Shown piece by piece: positions 1 through 9,786 of a stretch of DNA of 64,000 bases. A program made the position numbers and the translations under genes. The notes beneath the pieces are model-generated. The model did not search any database. It was not told where the DNA came from and saw only the letters and a list, made by a program, of their open reading frames with translations. Positions within the stretch are counted from its first letter, which is position 1, and every line of letters begins with the position of its first letter. This DNA comes from Bradyrhizobium sp. AZCC 2262 (GTDB taxonomy: Bacteria; Pseudomonadota; Alphaproteobacteria; Rhizobiales; Xanthobacteraceae): contig NZ_JAZHRT010000001.1 in assembly GCF_036924535.1 (NCBI RefSeq), positions 806,001-870,000 of the forward strand, read 5' to 3'.

Positions 1-1095
1 CCGCAGATGCAGCGGCGCTGGGAAGAGCAACTCGCTGGCTATATAGCGGCGAGCTTCCGGGTCTTACGGCTCGGCAACACCGCCAGCAATAGCGTGCAAT
101 TTGTCAACAAGGTCGTTATGGCCGGCATCCTGTATTTCGGAGCTCGGCTTGTCATCTCCGGCGACATGAGTGTAGGCGAGCTGGTCGCATTCAACATGCT
201 GGCCGGCCGGGTAAGCCAGCCGGTGCTGCGGTTGGCCCAGATCTGGCAGGAGTTTCACCAGGCAAAGCTCTCGGTGGAGCGGCTCGGCGACATCCTCAAT
301 ACGCCGCCGGAACCAAAGTTCAATCCGGCGCGCGCCGCACTGCCCGCGATACGCGGCGACGTCACGTTCGACCATGTTGTGTTTCGTTACCGCATAGACG
401 GCCCGGAGGTGCTGCACGACGTCAGTTTCAGCGTGTCCGCCGGACAAGTCATTGGCATCGTCGGACCCTCGGGCTCTGGCAAGAGCACCGTGGCAAAGCT
501 CGTGCAACGCCTCTACATTCCCGAGCGGGGCCGCGTGCTGGTCGATGGGGTCGACTTGGCTATGGTGGATACGTCATGGCTGCGCCGCCAGGTCGGCTCG
601 GTGCTGCAGGAGAACGTACTCTTCAATCAGTCGATCCGGGACAATATCGCCTTACCGGATCCATCTATGCCGATCGAGCAAGTCGTCGAAGCTGCGAAGC
701 TCGCCGGCGCCCATGATTTCATATTGGAACTGCCGGAGGGGTATGACACGGTCGTGGGCGAGCGTGGTGCAAGCCTTTCAGGCGGACAGCGCCAACGCAT
801 CGCCATCGCCCGGGCGCTGGTGACTAATCCTCGCATTTTGATTTTCGACGAAGCCACCAGCGCGCTGGACTACGAGAGCGAGCGAATAATTCAGGAGAAT
901 ATGCAACGCATCGCCCAAGGTCGCACCGTGTTCATTATCGCCCACCGCCTCTCGACCGTACGCCGAAGCAATAGAATCATAACCATTGATCGGGGCCGAT
1001 TGGTCGAGGATGGAACACACGACGAGCTCATCAAGAAGGGCGGCCGCTATGCCACACTTCACCGGGTGCAGGCCGATATCCATGAAGTGCGTTAG
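1..1095 (+). CDS. Type I secretion ABC transporter, HlyB-like, 3' part
   Basis: This is the C-terminal part of an inner-membrane ABC exporter for type I protein secretion. The reading frame is open from base 1, so the start lies outside the window. What remains is the end of the membrane domain (to about residue 105) and a full ATPase domain with Walker A (GPSGSGKST), signature (LSGGQ), Walker B ([12 protein letters not shown]) and H-loop (IIAHR). The sequence before the ATPase matches HlyB-type proteins as I remember them, which normally carry a peptidase-like domain N-terminal to this. No HlyD-type adaptor follows within the window, so any partner must be upstream or elsewhere. Confidence 0.9.
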   Translation, partial: PQMQRRWEEQLAGYIAASFRVLRLGNTASNSVQFVNKVVMAGILYFGARLVISGDMSVGELVAFNMLAGRVSQPVLRLAQIWQEFHQAKLSVERLGDILNTPPEPKFNPARAALPAIRGDVTFDHVVFRYRIDGPEVLHDVSFSVSAGQVIGIVGPSGSGKSTVAKLVQRLYIPERGRVLVDGVDLAMVDTSWLRRQVGSVLQENVLFNQSIRDNIALPDPSMPIEQVVEAAKLAGAHDFILELPEGYDTVVGERGASLSGGQRQRIAIARALVTNPRILIFDEATSALDYESERIIQENMQRIAQGRTVFIIAHRLSTVRRSNRIITIDRGRLVEDGTHDELIKKGGRYATLHRVQADIHEVR

Positions 1096-1296
1096 AGTCG
1101 GTCCGGAAAGTTCGTGCAGGACTGCAGAGCTGAGCTGAAGCGGGAAGGCCAGCTCGTCTGCGATGACAATCGTCCGGCCCTGGCTAGAAGCCCGCGACGG
1201 CGATTGCGGTCTGGCGATGTGAGTCCGACCAGAATACGCTGGGGCCGCCCCCAAAATTCCTTGAATCCTTGGACTAGCCGCATCACGCGCGAGCCG

Positions 1297-1575
1297 TTAG
1301 CGCGCGGGGTGCCGAGCCGACGTTGAGGGCGCTGACCTAGATGATGCAGCCGCCAGCAAACCGTGAATGCTCATCCCAATCAGGTAGCCGATCTGCATGC
1401 TCGTAGCGGCTATGACAGCCGTCACAACGATTGACCAGACAGTGTACGCGTTCGTGGCGCCGATTCCCACAGCAACCGTCAGCACAGTTGCGACCGCAGG
1501 TATCAAGACCATGATTTTGAAGCGCTGCGCGAGCGCCGCCCCGACCAAAAAACTGACCGTTGAAAGTACAAGCAC
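1297..1575 (-). CDS. Small membrane protein, unknown function
   Basis: A 92-residue protein of unknown role. Two or three hydrophobic stretches (about residues 1-15, 22-45 and 48-70) fill most of it, followed by a short Ser/Ala/Arg-rich tail. It lies alone, opposite in strand to the secretion ATPase and separated from it by about 200 bases. I do not recognise the family; it resembles the small two- or three-helix orphans common in Bradyrhizobium. Confidence 0.55.
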   Translation of the reverse strand: MLVLSTVSFLVGAALAQRFKIMVLIPAVATVLTVAVGIGATNAYTVWSIVVTAVIAATSMQIGYLIGMSIHGLLAAASSRSAPSTSARHPAR

Positions 1576-2097
1576 GTTTGGCCTCCCTTACTTCAACGGC
1601 TTCGCTGCGGGTAGGTTGCTCCCGAATACGTTGATTCTTCGTGAAGGGGGTAGCCGATATACTACTGGATTCGGTATCAAAATACCGGCTCTCATCCCGG
1701 CAAATGACCTTGGCGGCCGCATTCCGGCGGAATTCAGGCGCCGATCGGTATCCGGATCTCGGGCGGCTCTCTTGCGGGCACATTTCTCTGGTCGACGGCC
1801 GATTCGGCGGTTTGCCACCCAAAGAGCCAGTGGCTTGACTTCGTATCGGACAACCGATCGATGGGCGGCCGCCGCCGCATACTTGGGCGCTGCGGGTGTC
1901 TGCACGAGCGAGTGCGTCGCCGCGGTAGATACCTCGCTCCCGGTCGAAATCAGGATTGGATTAAATCGCGACCACTGGCCATGACGCGCTCAAAAGTCGA
2001 CCCGCCATGCCGCCAGGCGATGGCGGGGATCGCGATCAGAACGGCCAACAGCGTCGGGAATGGCGGTGTTTCGGTTTCGGTGGTGCCGATTTCGTGG
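1576..2097. other. Intergenic stretch without a supportable gene
   Basis: About 520 bases between two small minus-strand genes. Open frames exist on both strands, but none has a ribosome binding site together with a plausible protein composition. I see no strong hairpin followed by a T-run. Confidence 0.4.
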
Positions 2098-2340
2098 TCA
2101 GTGCTGCACCAGAGGATATGCGCGGGGGCGCGCGCTCGGCGTCGGCCAATCGGCCGCCGCTCCGTGGTTATCCAGCAACCATTCCTGGCCGGCGGTTTTT
2201 CCGCATTCAGCTATTCTCACCTCTTGCCGAAGGCGTTGAAGATCGAAGTATTGCCTGGCGAGTGTTCCGAAGGATGGTGCCGATTTTGTCTCTCTCTTAT
2301 GTTTCGCTTTTTGAAAGGCAGTATCGATTTGCTGGCTCAT
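2098..2340 (-). CDS. Small orphan protein with LA-x3-F-x-LQRLR motif
   Basis: An 80-residue protein of unknown function. The start is supported by an AGAGG sequence about seven bases before the ATG. Residues about 24-45 (LARQYFDLQRLR followed by EVRIAE) form a predicted helix that closely resembles residues about 24-44 of the small protein at 6829-7029 (LAERFFQVQRLR). The shared segment suggests a small family of helical proteins. Nothing in the neighbourhood indicates a role. Confidence 0.5.
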   Translation of the reverse strand: MSQQIDTAFQKAKHKRETKSAPSFGTLARQYFDLQRLRQEVRIAECGKTAGQEWLLDNHGAAADWPTPSARPRAYPLVQH

Positions 2341-2593
2341 TTTAAACCTCTACTGACTGACTGAACAAAGTGAAGCAACCGCCATGCCACTTAACGGCGT
2401 TCGGCCCAGCCATGGGACTGGCGGCCGATCGTTAAGGTTCAAACCAGAAGCCCCAATCACGGAATTGTGTCTAGCTGCGACCTTGTGAAGCTATTTCCGC
2501 CCCGGCGAGATTTGAGGGTGACCGCGGCAAAAACATGCACCAGGGGTTACCTGAGCCAGCGCCGGGGAGGGATCTTACCAAAGAAATGAGCGG

Positions 2594-2902
2594 CTATTTT
2601 ACAACTCTGAGCTTTGCCCGCCGGCTTGCAGGGGAACCTTGCGGGGGCCTCTCGAAGGTGACTCCCGCAACATTGTCCTCGCGCCAGATCGTTTTACAGA
2701 CGTGAACAGTTCTGAAATTGTCGAAACTAAAATCGAACGTGTCCGGCAATTCGTCAGCTTCGAAGGTAAGCTCAATACAAAGGCCGAAACCTGTAAGATT
2801 GTGAACAGTGCAATGGTGCACGGCCTCATCTTGAACCAAGACCTTGGCGGGGTGGTACGTCCTGGTGCGCTTTAATCGTCGGTTTTCCATCTGACGGTCC
2901 AT
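2594..2902 (-). CDS. PilZ-domain protein
   Basis: A 102-residue single-domain protein that looks like PilZ, the family that binds cyclic di-GMP. It starts with a basic stretch (NRRLKRTRTYHPAKV) and continues with short beta-strands typical of the fold (VHNLTGFGLCIEL and, near the end, CKTIWREDNVAGVTFE). The canonical RxxxR and D/NxSxxG elements are imperfect: the second reads NLTGFG, with Thr in place of Ser. Nucleotide binding is therefore uncertain. Many small PilZ paralogues of this type occur in Bradyrhizobium. It stands alone, flanked by gaps. Confidence 0.7.
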   Translation of the reverse strand: MDRQMENRRLKRTRTYHPAKVLVQDEAVHHCTVHNLTGFGLCIELTFEADELPDTFDFSFDNFRTVHVCKTIWREDNVAGVTFERPPQGSPASRRAKLRVVK

Positions 2903-3350
2903 TCGTTAAGGCCGGACTGCCGCAATCCAGCATCCAGTGCCCGATGCCCTTCCAATGCGACGCCAGGCAGCCTCTCACATATTAGAAGCAGGAGTTAGCC
3001 GAGCATTGTTGGCAATTCGCTACCTGGCCGATGGCTTTTCGCCGCATCATTTCAAATTAATGACCAAGACCGATAAAATCGAAGGCAAGGAAAGTCGCCT
3101 TCGTGCGGGTCAGGCCGTCGGAAATCCGTCCTTAGCCCGTGGGCCAGGACCGCACCGCTTTCAAGGTTAGGCTACTTTGGGTTGAACCAGGCCGCAGCGC
3201 GCGCGTGGGACCGCTTGAGTTGAAACAAACACCAGCTCTCGGGTCGAGCATGCTTGGTTGAAGAAGCTAGCAGGCTATCATGCGATCGCGATATGGACCT
3301 TGGTGGACGCCCGCTGCCACAAGTTGCTAGCAAAACCTGTTTTAAGGTCG
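2903..3350. other. Intergenic stretch without a supportable gene
   Basis: About 450 bases between the PilZ and H-NS genes. The open frames here have the composition of non-coding sequence, and no clear ribosome binding site or terminator was found. Confidence 0.35.
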
Positions 3351-3737
3351 CTACGCCCTTTGCCGCCGGCTAGAACTGTTCTTCTTCGATTCTACAGTTC
3401 CAATCACGAATTCGTCGATGGTGTGACCTGTCTTGAGAGCGGCAGTCAGCCACCGCGGCTGTTTGCCACGCCCTGACCAGGTCTCGGTAGGCTCGTTCGG
3501 ATTTCTGTATTTTGGAAATACCCTCGGATATTTCCGTCGCTCCCGAGGCGCATCTCTCGGCTGACTGTCCGCCGACTCCGATTGACGCATTTCTTTCTCG
3601 CGACGAAGCTGCGCCAATCTCTTTTCGAGCTCACGTTTCTCCGACGTCAACCTGATGGAAAGAACCGCGCTAATTTCCTCGTGCAACTGCCACATTTCGT
3701 CAATGGACATGGCATCAAGGTTGAATTTCTTGCTCAT
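3351..3737 (-). CDS. H-NS family nucleoid-associated protein
   Basis: A 128-residue DNA-binding protein of the H-NS histone-like family. The N-terminal half is a coiled coil (about residues 15-50, rich in Glu, Arg and Lys) expected to oligomerise. The C-terminal half carries the signature core TWSGRGKQPRWL at about residues 85-96, matching the H-NS AT-hook-like W-x-G-x-G-x-x-P-x-W loop. Such proteins bind AT-rich DNA and silence accessory genes. The next gene upstream on the same strand, the sugar transferase at 3977-5443, has an unusually AT-rich leader, a natural candidate target. The ATG follows an AAGG about eight bases away. Confidence 0.85.
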   Translation of the reverse strand: MSKKFNLDAMSIDEMWQLHEEISAVLSIRLTSEKRELEKRLAQLRREKEMRQSESADSQPRDAPRERRKYPRVFPKYRNPNEPTETWSGRGKQPRWLTAALKTGHTIDEFVIGTVESKKNSSSRRQRA

Positions 3738-3976
3738 CCGGCGGCCTTCAAGAGTACTCGATTCGGCGGTTGATCATATAGACGTTATGCAGAGCCTTTC
3801 CAGTGCAAATATCGATGCAGAGCGATTTCAGGGCCAGTGATATACCTTAATACCTATGATTGTATATTATGGACAACATATAAAGTTCGAAACCAGCGGT
3901 TGAATCTCCAGCAACCTGAATGTTCAAACGGCGGCGGAGAAAGTTCGGTATCGCAACACGGCAAAGGCCAGCTTGC

Positions 3977-5443
3977 TCAGTAGGCATTCCGCTTCCGCAA
4001 GATCTCAAAAAACGTCTTGATCAATATCTGGATGTCGAGCCAAAAACTCCAGTTATTGATGTACCACAGATCAAGCTTTACACGCTCCGCGATATGTTCG
4101 ATCGACGGCGTCTCGCCTCTTGCTCCGTTGCATTGTGCCCAACCGGTGATGCCCGGCTTGACGTGATGGCGAAAGGCGTAATCGCCCAGAATACTTTCGA
4201 AATAGTTGTCGTGTGCCAGCGCATGTGGGCGCGGTCCAATCAGCGACATTTCACCCCTCAAAACATTCACGATCTGGGGCAGCTCGTCGATACTTGCCGA
4301 TCGCAGCAACCGTCCAATGGGTGTCACTCGCGCATCATCACGGGTCGCCTGTACAACGGCTGGTCCATTCTCCTGGACCGTCATAGTTCGGAATTTGAAT
4401 ATGACAAATTCCTTGCCGTTGAATCCCTTTCGGCTCTGCCGAAAAATTACCGGTCCCGGACCATCGAGTTTGATTGCGATGGCGGTAAGAACCATGAGAG
4501 GTAAGAAAAATGCTAGGGCCAGAGCACCTACGAAGACGTCCATGATGCGCTTTACGAAACGCTGGGCCGCACTGAGGGGCGCTCGCTGAATTTCGATGGC
4601 CAGGACACGCTGACGCGCCGACGACCTGAAATTCGTCAACGAACGAACTTGCGTATCCGGCAACAACCGCACAGCGACGGGTAGGACCTTGATTTGATCG
4701 CGGACGAACTCGATGCGGCTGGTATCACCCCAAGGCAACGCGAGCAGGATCTCTCGGCAATTGTGGCGCCGCACAAAATTAGCGACGGAATTGATAATCC
4801 GAGTGTCTGACGACAAGCGCCCTGACGGATCGTCATCTTCCTGGCTCAATGTAAAGCGGTTGATCTCACCTGCGCCAAAAAAGGCCAGCAGATCTCGGGA
4901 CTCCAAGGCCGCAATTTCATTGAAATCGCCGACCATGACAACGTCACGACGTCCGATCGCTCCTTTTGATATCGCCGCAGCCAGCGCAATCTTGGTGAGC
5001 TTGCGCACGCCGAGCAGGCCCGCGGCGGCGAGGAAATAAAAGACCACGAAGGCACCGCGGGAATAGTCGACGCTAACCTTGAGAAGGAACGCGACGAATG
5101 CCAGCATCAATCCTGTCGTGAACCAGCAGACCAGAATTTCGCGTATCTCGACCCGCGGCTTGGCACTATCTGGAAAGTCGTAGTAGCTGTTTCCGCTCAT
5201 TCGCAAGATGTAAATAATGCTTGCGAGCAAGCCGATAGCGCAATGCGGCAGGATATCGGGCATCGGATTGCCAACCGACAACTGGTAGGCAATCCCGCCC
5301 GCGATGCACGACAACACAATGACGAGTGCATCAGCGATCGGTAGAAAATAAGGAATCGCGTCGCTGGAGAATCCCGCTCGCGGCTCGATTGAGAAATCCT
5401 CAAGCTGAACCAATTTATCGCGAATATCAGAGCCCACCGACAT
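3977..5443 (-). CDS. Polyprenyl-phosphate sugar phosphotransferase for exopolysaccharide
   Basis: An inner-membrane enzyme that transfers a sugar phosphate to undecaprenyl phosphate, the first step in exopolysaccharide assembly (WcaJ/ExoY/GumD-type). The N-terminal half has about four membrane segments and a soluble CoA-binding-like region. The C-terminal domain (about residues 290-488) has the family hallmarks: a membrane helix, the KFRTM element, IDELPQIVNVLRGEMSLIGPRP and PGITGWAQ. An upstream TTG at 5458 is possible, but the ATG at 5443 gives 488 residues and follows a GGCGGG sequence. No glycosyltransferase cluster accompanies it here. Confidence 0.88.
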   Translation of the reverse strand: MSVGSDIRDKLVQLEDFSIEPRAGFSSDAIPYFLPIADALVIVLSCIAGGIAYQLSVGNPMPDILPHCAIGLLASIIYILRMSGNSYYDFPDSAKPRVEIREILVCWFTTGLMLAFVAFLLKVSVDYSRGAFVVFYFLAAAGLLGVRKLTKIALAAAISKGAIGRRDVVMVGDFNEIAALESRDLLAFFGAGEINRFTLSQEDDDPSGRLSSDTRIINSVANFVRRHNCREILLALPWGDTSRIEFVRDQIKVLPVAVRLLPDTQVRSLTNFRSSARQRVLAIEIQRAPLSAAQRFVKRIMDVFVGALALAFFLPLMVLTAIAIKLDGPGPVIFRQSRKGFNGKEFVIFKFRTMTVQENGPAVVQATRDDARVTPIGRLLRSASIDELPQIVNVLRGEMSLIGPRPHALAHDNYFESILGDYAFRHHVKPGITGWAQCNGARGETPSIEHIAERVKLDLWYINNWSFWLDIQILIKTFFEILRKRNAY

Positions 5444-5565
5444 AACAAAACCCGCCAATTTGTTTCAGTATTTAATTTTCAGGGGCCGATTAATTAAATT
5501 AGCTTAGATTTAATTAGTCCTAATGTAAACTTAAGAAACTTGCAACGCAACGTTAATCTCTTGCA

Positions 5566-5612
5566 CAGGAACTTAAATTACAGAAACTTAAAATTGCAGG
5601 AACTTAAATTGG
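5566..5612. repeat. AT-rich triple direct repeat upstream of the sugar transferase
   Basis: Three adjacent 15-16 base copies of a CAGGAACTTAAATTG-like unit (5566-5580, 5581-5596, 5597-5612) lie in a markedly AT-rich 366-base gap between divergent genes, which holds no gene. The gap contains the sugar transferase promoter region. The repeats could be a regulator or H-NS-like binding zone; this is inference. Confidence 0.6.
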
Positions 5613-5809
5613 AGCCGTTTGCGCTAACTGGTCAGCGGCGCACGCATTTGCCCTTACCCCACGCGGGAGAAGCGCTGGCTGGAAGTCGAAGGCCAGTAAT
5701 GGCGCCGGGCACAGGCAGAATTGTCGCATCCGTTCAGGGCTTGTTAACCAAGGTAGGGTGATTTGGATAATTGCGTCGGATAACCGTGGCTTCGAATCGG
5801 ACTGACACG

Positions 5810-6226
5810 ATGTTTCAGCGTTTCATGCGGGCCAGCGCGCCCGACTTTTTTAAGCGTCGCCAGGCGGACCGAGAATTTAAGGCGCGTTCAGCCGATCGCG
5901 ACGCTGAAACCGACCGGTCGCGCGTGGGCAGCATCCTTGCGGCAATCGAAAATGCACTCCATGCGGCCGAGCAGGAGCAGTCAGGCCTCAACGAGCGGGT
6001 TGAGGACGTCCTGGCGCGCGCCGCGGTGACGCTTGGAAATGGCACCGACGAATATCTGGAACGCGATGCGCGCGACAGTCACCATCAGGACTTGTTTTCG
6101 GCCGAGATTTCAAACGGTCAACGTCGCCTCAAGGAACTGGCCACGGCGATCCCGCATTTCAAGTTTTTGAAAACGGCCACGTTGAGCCGGTTTCCTGATT
6201 TCAAGCCGCCCGCGCAGAGTGAGTAG
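5810..6226 (+). CDS. Hypothetical soluble protein
   Basis: A 138-residue protein of unknown function, starting at the ATG at 5810 (an upstream TTG at 5771 is less likely). It is strongly charged and helical in appearance: residues about 12-45 are rich in Arg, Asp and Glu, and a further amphipathic region follows to about residue 115. No signal peptide or membrane segment is seen. It is divergent from the sugar transferase and alone. I do not recognise a family. Confidence 0.55.
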   Translation: MFQRFMRASAPDFFKRRQADREFKARSADRDAETDRSRVGSILAAIENALHAAEQEQSGLNERVEDVLARAAVTLGNGTDEYLERDARDSHHQDLFSAEISNGQRRLKELATAIPHFKFLKTATLSRFPDFKPPAQSE

Positions 6227-6828
6227 TTCTGCGCTCAGCACATTTGCCTCATCACTGGACGTCCCATTTGGCGGAACAGCGCACTGCTAGCCAAGCCCGC
6301 TCGTTCGCCCGCGAATAACGCCGGTTTTCGTCTCCCATCGACGGGCCGCGATCGCTTCCGGTAGCCGCGTGGCAATTGCGAATTCATGAGGCTCGAAATG
6401 ATCGCTTGAAGGACGGATGCGACCTTCCGGCACCGTTCGCTCGCTGCAAAGCGGCGACCACCCCTTCACGAAGATTAGTGAATATGCTCGAGCCATAGCT
6501 GCTGACGTACGTCCAGCCAGCATCGTGAATTGGAATTCGCCCGATGGGAATCCCGATCATTCAATCCAAAATGATTCACGCGCTGGAAACCCGCGAGCAA
6601 GAGAACATGAGCTTGCCATTCGCAGCCCGTTGATTAATCGGTTCCGGAATTAACCTCCACCCTCAGCATCAAGCTTAACGGGCGAGTTTCATTGCAATGC
6701 CATGCGGCCTGGTTATTGATTTTGCACCGGACAATGTCCCCGTTTCGGGCCCCTCGTAGCAGAGCCGTAAGGAAATCATACCCCGCCGACGGCTCTGTTC
6801 GACCAGAGGCAACACAACGGTTTTTCAA
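6227..6828. other. Intergenic stretch without a supportable gene
   Basis: About 600 bases. The only sizeable open frames (for example 6287-6523 on the minus strand) lack a ribosome binding site and have low-complexity Arg/Ser/Pro-rich translations typical of non-coding GC-rich DNA. Confidence 0.4.
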
Positions 6829-7029
6829 ATGATTTCTGTACGTCGACGACCTACTTCAAAGTCTTCTACGCCGAAACGGCCTGTCGCGCCGGGCGATCTT
6901 GCCGAGCGATTCTTTCAGGTGCAGCGACTGCGCAAACAGGTGCATGATCTCGAGCAACTGGCTGCGAGGGACGATCAGCAGGCGTTCGCAGCCATGGAAG
7001 ACGGGCGCGGAAACGAGCGTACAGAGTAA
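6829..7029 (+). CDS. Small orphan protein with LA-x3-F-x-VQRLR motif
   Basis: A 66-residue protein of unknown function with a basic N-terminus and a helical middle (LAERFFQVQRLR, then a Glu/Asp-rich stretch). The helix resembles that of the protein at 2098-2340, including the P-x-x-x-LA lead-in and the QRLR core, so the two probably belong to one small family. No clear Shine-Dalgarno sequence precedes the ATG. Confidence 0.45.
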   Translation: MISVRRRPTSKSSTPKRPVAPGDLAERFFQVQRLRKQVHDLEQLAARDDQQAFAAMEDGRGNERTE

Positions 7030-7444
7030 CGATGTGAGGCTGAGTTCGAAACCCGCGTGGGCAGAAGTCTGGCACCTTTGGCGCGTCATCATCCCGAGGC
7101 GGTCGATTTCGGGCAAGCTGGTTTGGGGACAGGTGTGGAGGCGTTGGGATGGCAGGCGGTGGTCGTACAAGAAATTCGTCGCGGATGTAGAGGGCGAAGC
7201 GAGCATAGGGAACGCGACCGAGGCGTAGGGAATTCAACCGTGCCGGTTTGCAAATAACGCCGATGGCTATTCTCGTAACTGACGCGCTAGACCGAACCGT
7301 GATGGTCTTGCCGGTGTCGGTATTGTGCCGCAGCCAACGTTTCCATTCTGATCGCTGGTGGCACCAGAACAAGTAATGCCGGCATCATTGACGGTGGGCT
7401 GGGCGAACATGCGGCCGAGGCTGACTCGTGCCAGCGCTGGCAAG
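7030..7444. other. Intergenic stretch without a supportable gene
   Basis: About 415 bases in which only overlapping frames with implausible composition are present on either strand. Confidence 0.4.
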
Positions 7445-7825
7445 TCATGCTTTCAATCTACCTGCGCCACTTCGGTTGCGCTTGGCGCTTGTGTGTTTGG
7501 AGCTTGTCCGAACGCGAACCGACGGCGGCACGCGGACGTTCCATTGGTGGAGAAATCTTGCGGGCACGACTTCGATCCGGAACTCTTCCCATAGCGGCTT
7601 GTCGGGAGTAATCGAAATCAGATGCAGAAGACCGCCTGCCGCTAAAGCATCCTCCTCCTTTACTCCCTCGTTCGCCATTGCGACCAAATGCTTCGCGAGA
7701 GAGGGCCGCGCGATCTCTTCAGAAATTTTTTCACTCTGAGCGGACAGGTAGTAACGTTCCCAGGCCCGAATAAAGGATCGGGCGAGAATCTTGGGAAGAT
7801 CATCTTGGCGGGCAGACTCGAACAT
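7445..7825 (-). CDS. Hypothetical protein
   Basis: A 126-residue protein of unknown function. The first 95 residues look like a folded helical domain: an aromatic stretch (FIRAWERYYLS), a basic-acidic helix, then LAAGGLLHLISIT. The last 30 are Ser/Arg/Lys-rich and probably disordered. No ribosome binding site is obvious. It lies isolated between two gaps. Confidence 0.5.
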   Translation of the reverse strand: MFESARQDDLPKILARSFIRAWERYYLSAQSEKISEEIARPSLAKHLVAMANEGVKEEDALAAGGLLHLISITPDKPLWEEFRIEVVPARFLHQWNVRVPPSVRVRTSSKHTSAKRNRSGAGRLKA

Positions 7826-8482
7826 AGCGGGCCATGCTCTGATTAAAAGAAATTATATCTGTTCGCCGATTGGTACAAAATAGAGGTCAAAGGTGGGCCA
7901 GAATTCGTCGGGCCTCGGAATTTCAACCGTGACGTCCAAGAAAGTTGACCCTGCCATTTAGCCCATCCCACCCAAGGCGCGTCAATCGGCGATCCAACGC
8001 TTGCTCAGATCGGGGTGATGAAGGCGATTTGTACCAGGCTGGTGAAGCGGTCTTCAATCCCGATCGACAGGAAACCCGTAGGGGGCCAGCGGAAGCTGAT
8101 GCGGGACCAATGACGACGGTCTGAATCTGAGAGCAGCACTCGGCACGTCAGAACACAAAATGGGCGCGGATCGCCGCGATAGGATCACGCCTCTCGCTGC
8201 CGACAACGCTGCGGCTGCCCTCGCGGCCAACACACATGCCGCGGCTCGTGGCGGCATTCGATGTATCCCGTCCGGCACGGGAGGGCAGAACGCGCAGATG
8301 GCACGACTCAGGAACGGCGAAAAGCCGGGCAATGAGAGTGGCTGGAATGCACTTGGTCGGCATTCGGGAGAACGAATGACGGCCTCTCGCCAGCGTGATT
8401 GTTTTACCGATTATTAACCATATCGAGGCAGCTTAATCCCGCGGATCCTTGTAGCTGATCACCGCTCGCAAAGTCCGAACCC
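7826..8482. other. Intergenic stretch without a supportable gene
   Basis: About 650 bases. Overlapping frames at 8054-8417 on both strands have Arg/Ala-rich, non-globular translations, so I treat the stretch as non-coding. Confidence 0.35.
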
Positions 8483-8860
8483 ATGATCACGAAATGGTTG
8501 GTGCTATCGGTCGTGCTGGCCCTGTGCGGATGCAGCTCAAGCCAACAAGTCCAGTTCTCGCAACCTCATCGTTTCGCCTGGGATGGTCTTGGCCGTGATC
8601 CCAACCTGCCGGCGACGAAGCGAACACGCACAAAAATCGACGAAGCAAAACCGGCAAGCCAAAACAGGGATGCCGAGTTAGCCAAGCTTCGCCAATTTTC
8701 GCGGGAGTGGGTAACCCTGCTCCAGGCGATCGAGGCCGAAGATGACGCACGGATTTCCAAACTTATGGTCATTTGTAGGGGGTGTGAATTGGCGAGCCGC
8801 GAGGTCAGTCCGTCCCCATCGCTGAGATCGAACCAGCGAATCACGGACGCCGTAAGATAG
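8483..8860 (+). CDS. Putative lipoprotein
   Basis: A 125-residue protein with an N-terminal signal (residues 1-16, a Lys followed by a Leu/Val-rich core) ending in LCGC, a plausible lipobox with the modified cysteine at residue 17. The mature part is polar, with a Lys/Arg-rich region and a helical segment (about residues 60-90). It would be anchored in the membrane facing the periplasm. Function unknown. A strong terminator follows about 90 bases downstream. Confidence 0.6.
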   Translation: MITKWLVLSVVLALCGCSSSQQVQFSQPHRFAWDGLGRDPNLPATKRTRTKIDEAKPASQNRDAELAKLRQFSREWVTLLQAIEAEDDARISKLMVICRGCELASREVSPSPSLRSNQRITDAVR

Positions 8861-8951
8861 AGCGAAAGAGCTTGTCTGCGGACCGGCCGAGCGAACGGAC
8901 AAGCTTTGCGTCTAAAAACAAAAGGCCGCCGACGTGAACCGGCCGGCTCGG

Positions 8952-8977
8952 AAAAGCCGGAGCGGCTTTTTGTTTTT
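8952..8977 (+). terminator. Rho-independent terminator after the lipoprotein gene
   Basis: AAAAGCCG, a three-base loop GAG, and CGGCTTTT form a perfect eight-pair stem that runs into further T residues. Confidence 0.85.
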
Positions 8978-9093
8978 GGCTCCATAATTAACCTGCAGCG
9001 CGGGCACAAAGCTCAATATATGCTGCCGATATTTTTTAGGACTGCTAGGGCAGTTGAATTAATGCGGACGGTACCCCGCTCTGGAGATATTTG

Positions 9094-9324
9094 ATGATCA
9101 CCGTGTTGCAAGCCCTATTTTTTGCTGCGATCGCGATCGCGATCGGTTGGTACGCCTGGCGTGGCATTGTGGCGGGCCAAATTATGATCGGCATTCGGGG
9201 CATCGGCGAGTTTTGGTTTGACCGGCACCAAGACCCCTTTACGTTTTGGATCGTAATTTCATTTGTCGCCTTCCCGATGATTTTGGCCGCTATAATTGCT
9301 GTGAGAACGGTCTTGCAAAATTAG
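9094..9324 (+). CDS. Small two-helix membrane protein
   Basis: A 76-residue protein with two hydrophobic segments (about residues 4-28 and 49-71) separated by a polar loop (GIGEFWFDRHQDP). The ATG at 9094 follows a GGAG seven bases away and is preferred over the TTG just before it. Function unknown. The family resembles short orphans seen widely in Bradyrhizobium. Confidence 0.65.
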   Translation: MITVLQALFFAAIAIAIGWYAWRGIVAGQIMIGIRGIGEFWFDRHQDPFTFWIVISFVAFPMILAAIIAVRTVLQN

Positions 9325-9786
9325 GGCTCGGTCAAAATCGAACTTGAAGGCCTGGAACGGTTGCAGGTGATCGTGAGGTTGTCGGACCGGGAAGCGATTT
9401 AGGATTCCTGTCATCCGCATCGCTCGATTGCTGGTCTGGACGCAACGTTTATAGGGTCATTACGCCTGAAAGCTGAACGAGCATATTTGCCGGGTATGGG
9501 GTGACCTGCAACAGCGTTTCCGGCGGCGGTCGTTTGCTGGCTTCGGGTCTTCCTCCAGCCAAAACGGCCGATCCTCACCAGCGGTTCTCTAAGGCTTGGC
9601 GGCCCCGCGAATGCTCCGGACATTGGCCGACAGGACTCGCCGGGTAATCGGCGGCGGCCTGAATGAGGATAAGCCCATCGCGGGCGATTGCCGCAGGCCT
9701 CAGAGCACGCTTTGATGGGGGTATTTCGTCCGGCCTTGCGATCGATGTCGTGGCCAAGGACAAAAAGCACAAGTTTGGAAAAGAAT
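9325..9786. other. Intergenic stretch without a supportable gene
   Basis: About 460 bases upstream of the repeat-containing protein at 9787. A minus-strand frame covers part of it but has no start signal and an implausible composition. Confidence 0.35.

Noticed and set aside
5540..5761. Plus-strand frame with repeated NLNYRNLKLQELKLE-type sequence
   Set aside because: The peptide repeat is only the translation of the AT-rich DNA repeat upstream of the sugar transferase; no ribosome binding site.
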